Below are positions 16,771-17,218 of a DNA stretch of 17,218 nucleotides, piece by piece (positions within the stretch are counted from its first letter, which is position 1; each line of letters opens with the position of its first letter). The stretch lies in the NCBI GenBank assembly GCA_022706165.1, contig JAKJDA010000015.1, positions 1-17,218 on the forward strand. Reading direction: 5' to 3'. Origin of the DNA: Candidatus Hydrogenedentota bacterium. GTDB taxonomy: Bacteria; Hydrogenedentota; Hydrogenedentia; Hydrogenedentales; SLHB01. The position numbers and the translations under genes are program-made. The notes below the pieces were generated by a model, which saw only the letters and a program-made list of their open reading frames with translations, was not told the origin of the DNA and did no database searches.

Positions 16771-16796
16771 CGCCCGGCACAGAGACCGGGCGCTAC
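16771..16796. repeat. REP-like palindromic unit, single copy
   Basis: This 26-nt unit is the exact reverse complement of the unit at 4165-4190 and differs by one base from the unit at 4248-4273. It folds into the same CGCCCGG / CCGGGCG hairpin and ends in CTAC. It lies 81 bp before the hydF start. Confidence 0.75.
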
Positions 16797-16877
16797 GGGA
16801 TAAAATGCAAGGACGCTTTCACCGTAGAGACATTTGCTTCAAGAGAGTTGCTGGACAGAGCTAGAGGTTTTGCTGAT

Positions 16878-17218
16878 ATGACCCAATCCACTCCAAAATC
16901 GTTTCGGTTGCATATTGGCCTGTTTGGTCGGCGGAACGTGGGCAAGTCGAGTTTGCTGAATGCGATCACGCGGCAGCAGGTGTCGATTGTGTCGGAGTTC
17001 GCGGGAACGACGACGGACCCGGTCGAGAAGCCGATGGAGCTGTTGCCGTTGGGGCCGGTGTTGTTTATCGACACGGCGGGCATTGACGACGTCGGCGCGC
17101 TCGGGGAGTTGCGGATTCAGAAGACGCGGCAGGTGTTCGAGCGGACGGACCTCGGGGTATTGGTCGCGGAGGCGGGCGCGTGGGGCGAGTTTGAGGAGCG
17201 TATCCTCGAAGAACTGGA
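16878..17218 (+). CDS. hydF: [FeFe]-hydrogenase maturation GTPase HydF, partial (C-terminus beyond right edge)
   Basis: HydF is the GTPase scaffold on which the two-iron subcluster is assembled before delivery to the hydrogenase. The first 113 codons give an N-terminal GTPase domain: P-loop GRRNVGKS (17-24), switch threonines GTTTDP (43-48) and DTAG (65-68). The [12 protein letters not shown] phrase after the P-loop separates HydF from Era and TrmE. The cluster-binding C-terminal domain lies beyond the window. The ATG at 16878 has AGAGG about 9-10 nt upstream. Codon choice is G/C-rich like hydG. It is separated from aspA and the membrane protein gene by the low-GC orphan and the repeats, so it probably has its own promoter. 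Confidence 0.92.
   Translation, partial: MTQSTPKSFRLHIGLFGRRNVGKSSLLNAITRQQVSIVSEFAGTTTDPVEKPMELLPLGPVLFIDTAGIDDVGALGELRIQKTRQVFERTDLGVLVAEAGAWGEFEERILEEL

Larger units (their letters stand above)
16296..16877. other. Repeat-rich intergenic region before hydF
   Basis: These 582 bp hold no credible gene. In order they carry an unstructured low-GC stretch (16296-16418), inverted-repeat element C, inverted-repeat element B, a pair of covarying hairpins, a REP-like unit, and about 80 bp leading to hydF. A minus-strand frame of 104 codons at 16180-16494 crosses the orphan gene and element C and is discounted. The hydF promoter should lie here; TAAAAT at 16801-16806 is a possible -10 box without a matching -35. 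Confidence 0.7.

Noticed and set aside
16793..17083. Minus-strand 96-codon frame at the right end
   Set aside because: It is antisense to the unmistakable GTPase domain of HydF.

Overview
The window is one piece of a high-GC bacterial chromosome. Its genes are bacterial housekeeping genes on both strands, plus a locus for assembling the active site of [FeFe]-hydrogenase. The hydrogenase maturases point to an anaerobic or fermentative lifestyle. The gene mix, the degenerate short repeats and the REP-like hairpins resemble uncultivated high-GC anaerobes such as Hydrogenedentota or relatives. That placement is inference and a marker-gene search would be needed to settle it.

Left part (1-4000, minus strand): yebC, then ruvC, then a very large AsmA-like envelope protein that runs off the left edge. 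Next (4000-7050, plus strand): a divergent intergenic region with an inverted pair of REP-like hairpins, then a family I inorganic pyrophosphatase, a ClpP-type protease with an altered catalytic position, and a shortened DprA-like protein. A minus-strand group (7061-9679) reads GNAT acetyltransferase, secreted TPR protein, signal peptidase I; the first two overlap by ATGA.

Right part (9931-end, plus strand): a GAF-domain sensor histidine kinase overlaps hydG by four bases. A TM1266-type small regulator follows. The locus is then interrupted by a DUF433/DUF5615 toxin-antitoxin pair and a roughly 96-bp inverted-repeat element. aspA (aspartate ammonia-lyase) and a closely spaced small four-helix membrane protein come next. 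A low-GC orphan gene and a repeat-rich 580-bp stretch precede hydF, which runs off the right edge. HydG makes the CO and CN ligands from tyrosine, HydF is the GTPase scaffold, and AspA could supply ammonium for the azadithiolate bridge. hydE and the hydrogenase itself are not in the window.

The most unusual content is the non-coding DNA around the hydrogenase genes. There are three elements of the same architecture, with 33-40 bp arms of 8-9 nt period inverted around a 17-18 nt spacer. There is also a pair of hairpins with compensatory stem changes, and a REP-like hairpin whose inverted pair lies 12 kb away. The kinase-hydG coupling and the Ser-His-Asn ClpP are the most notable protein-level observations.
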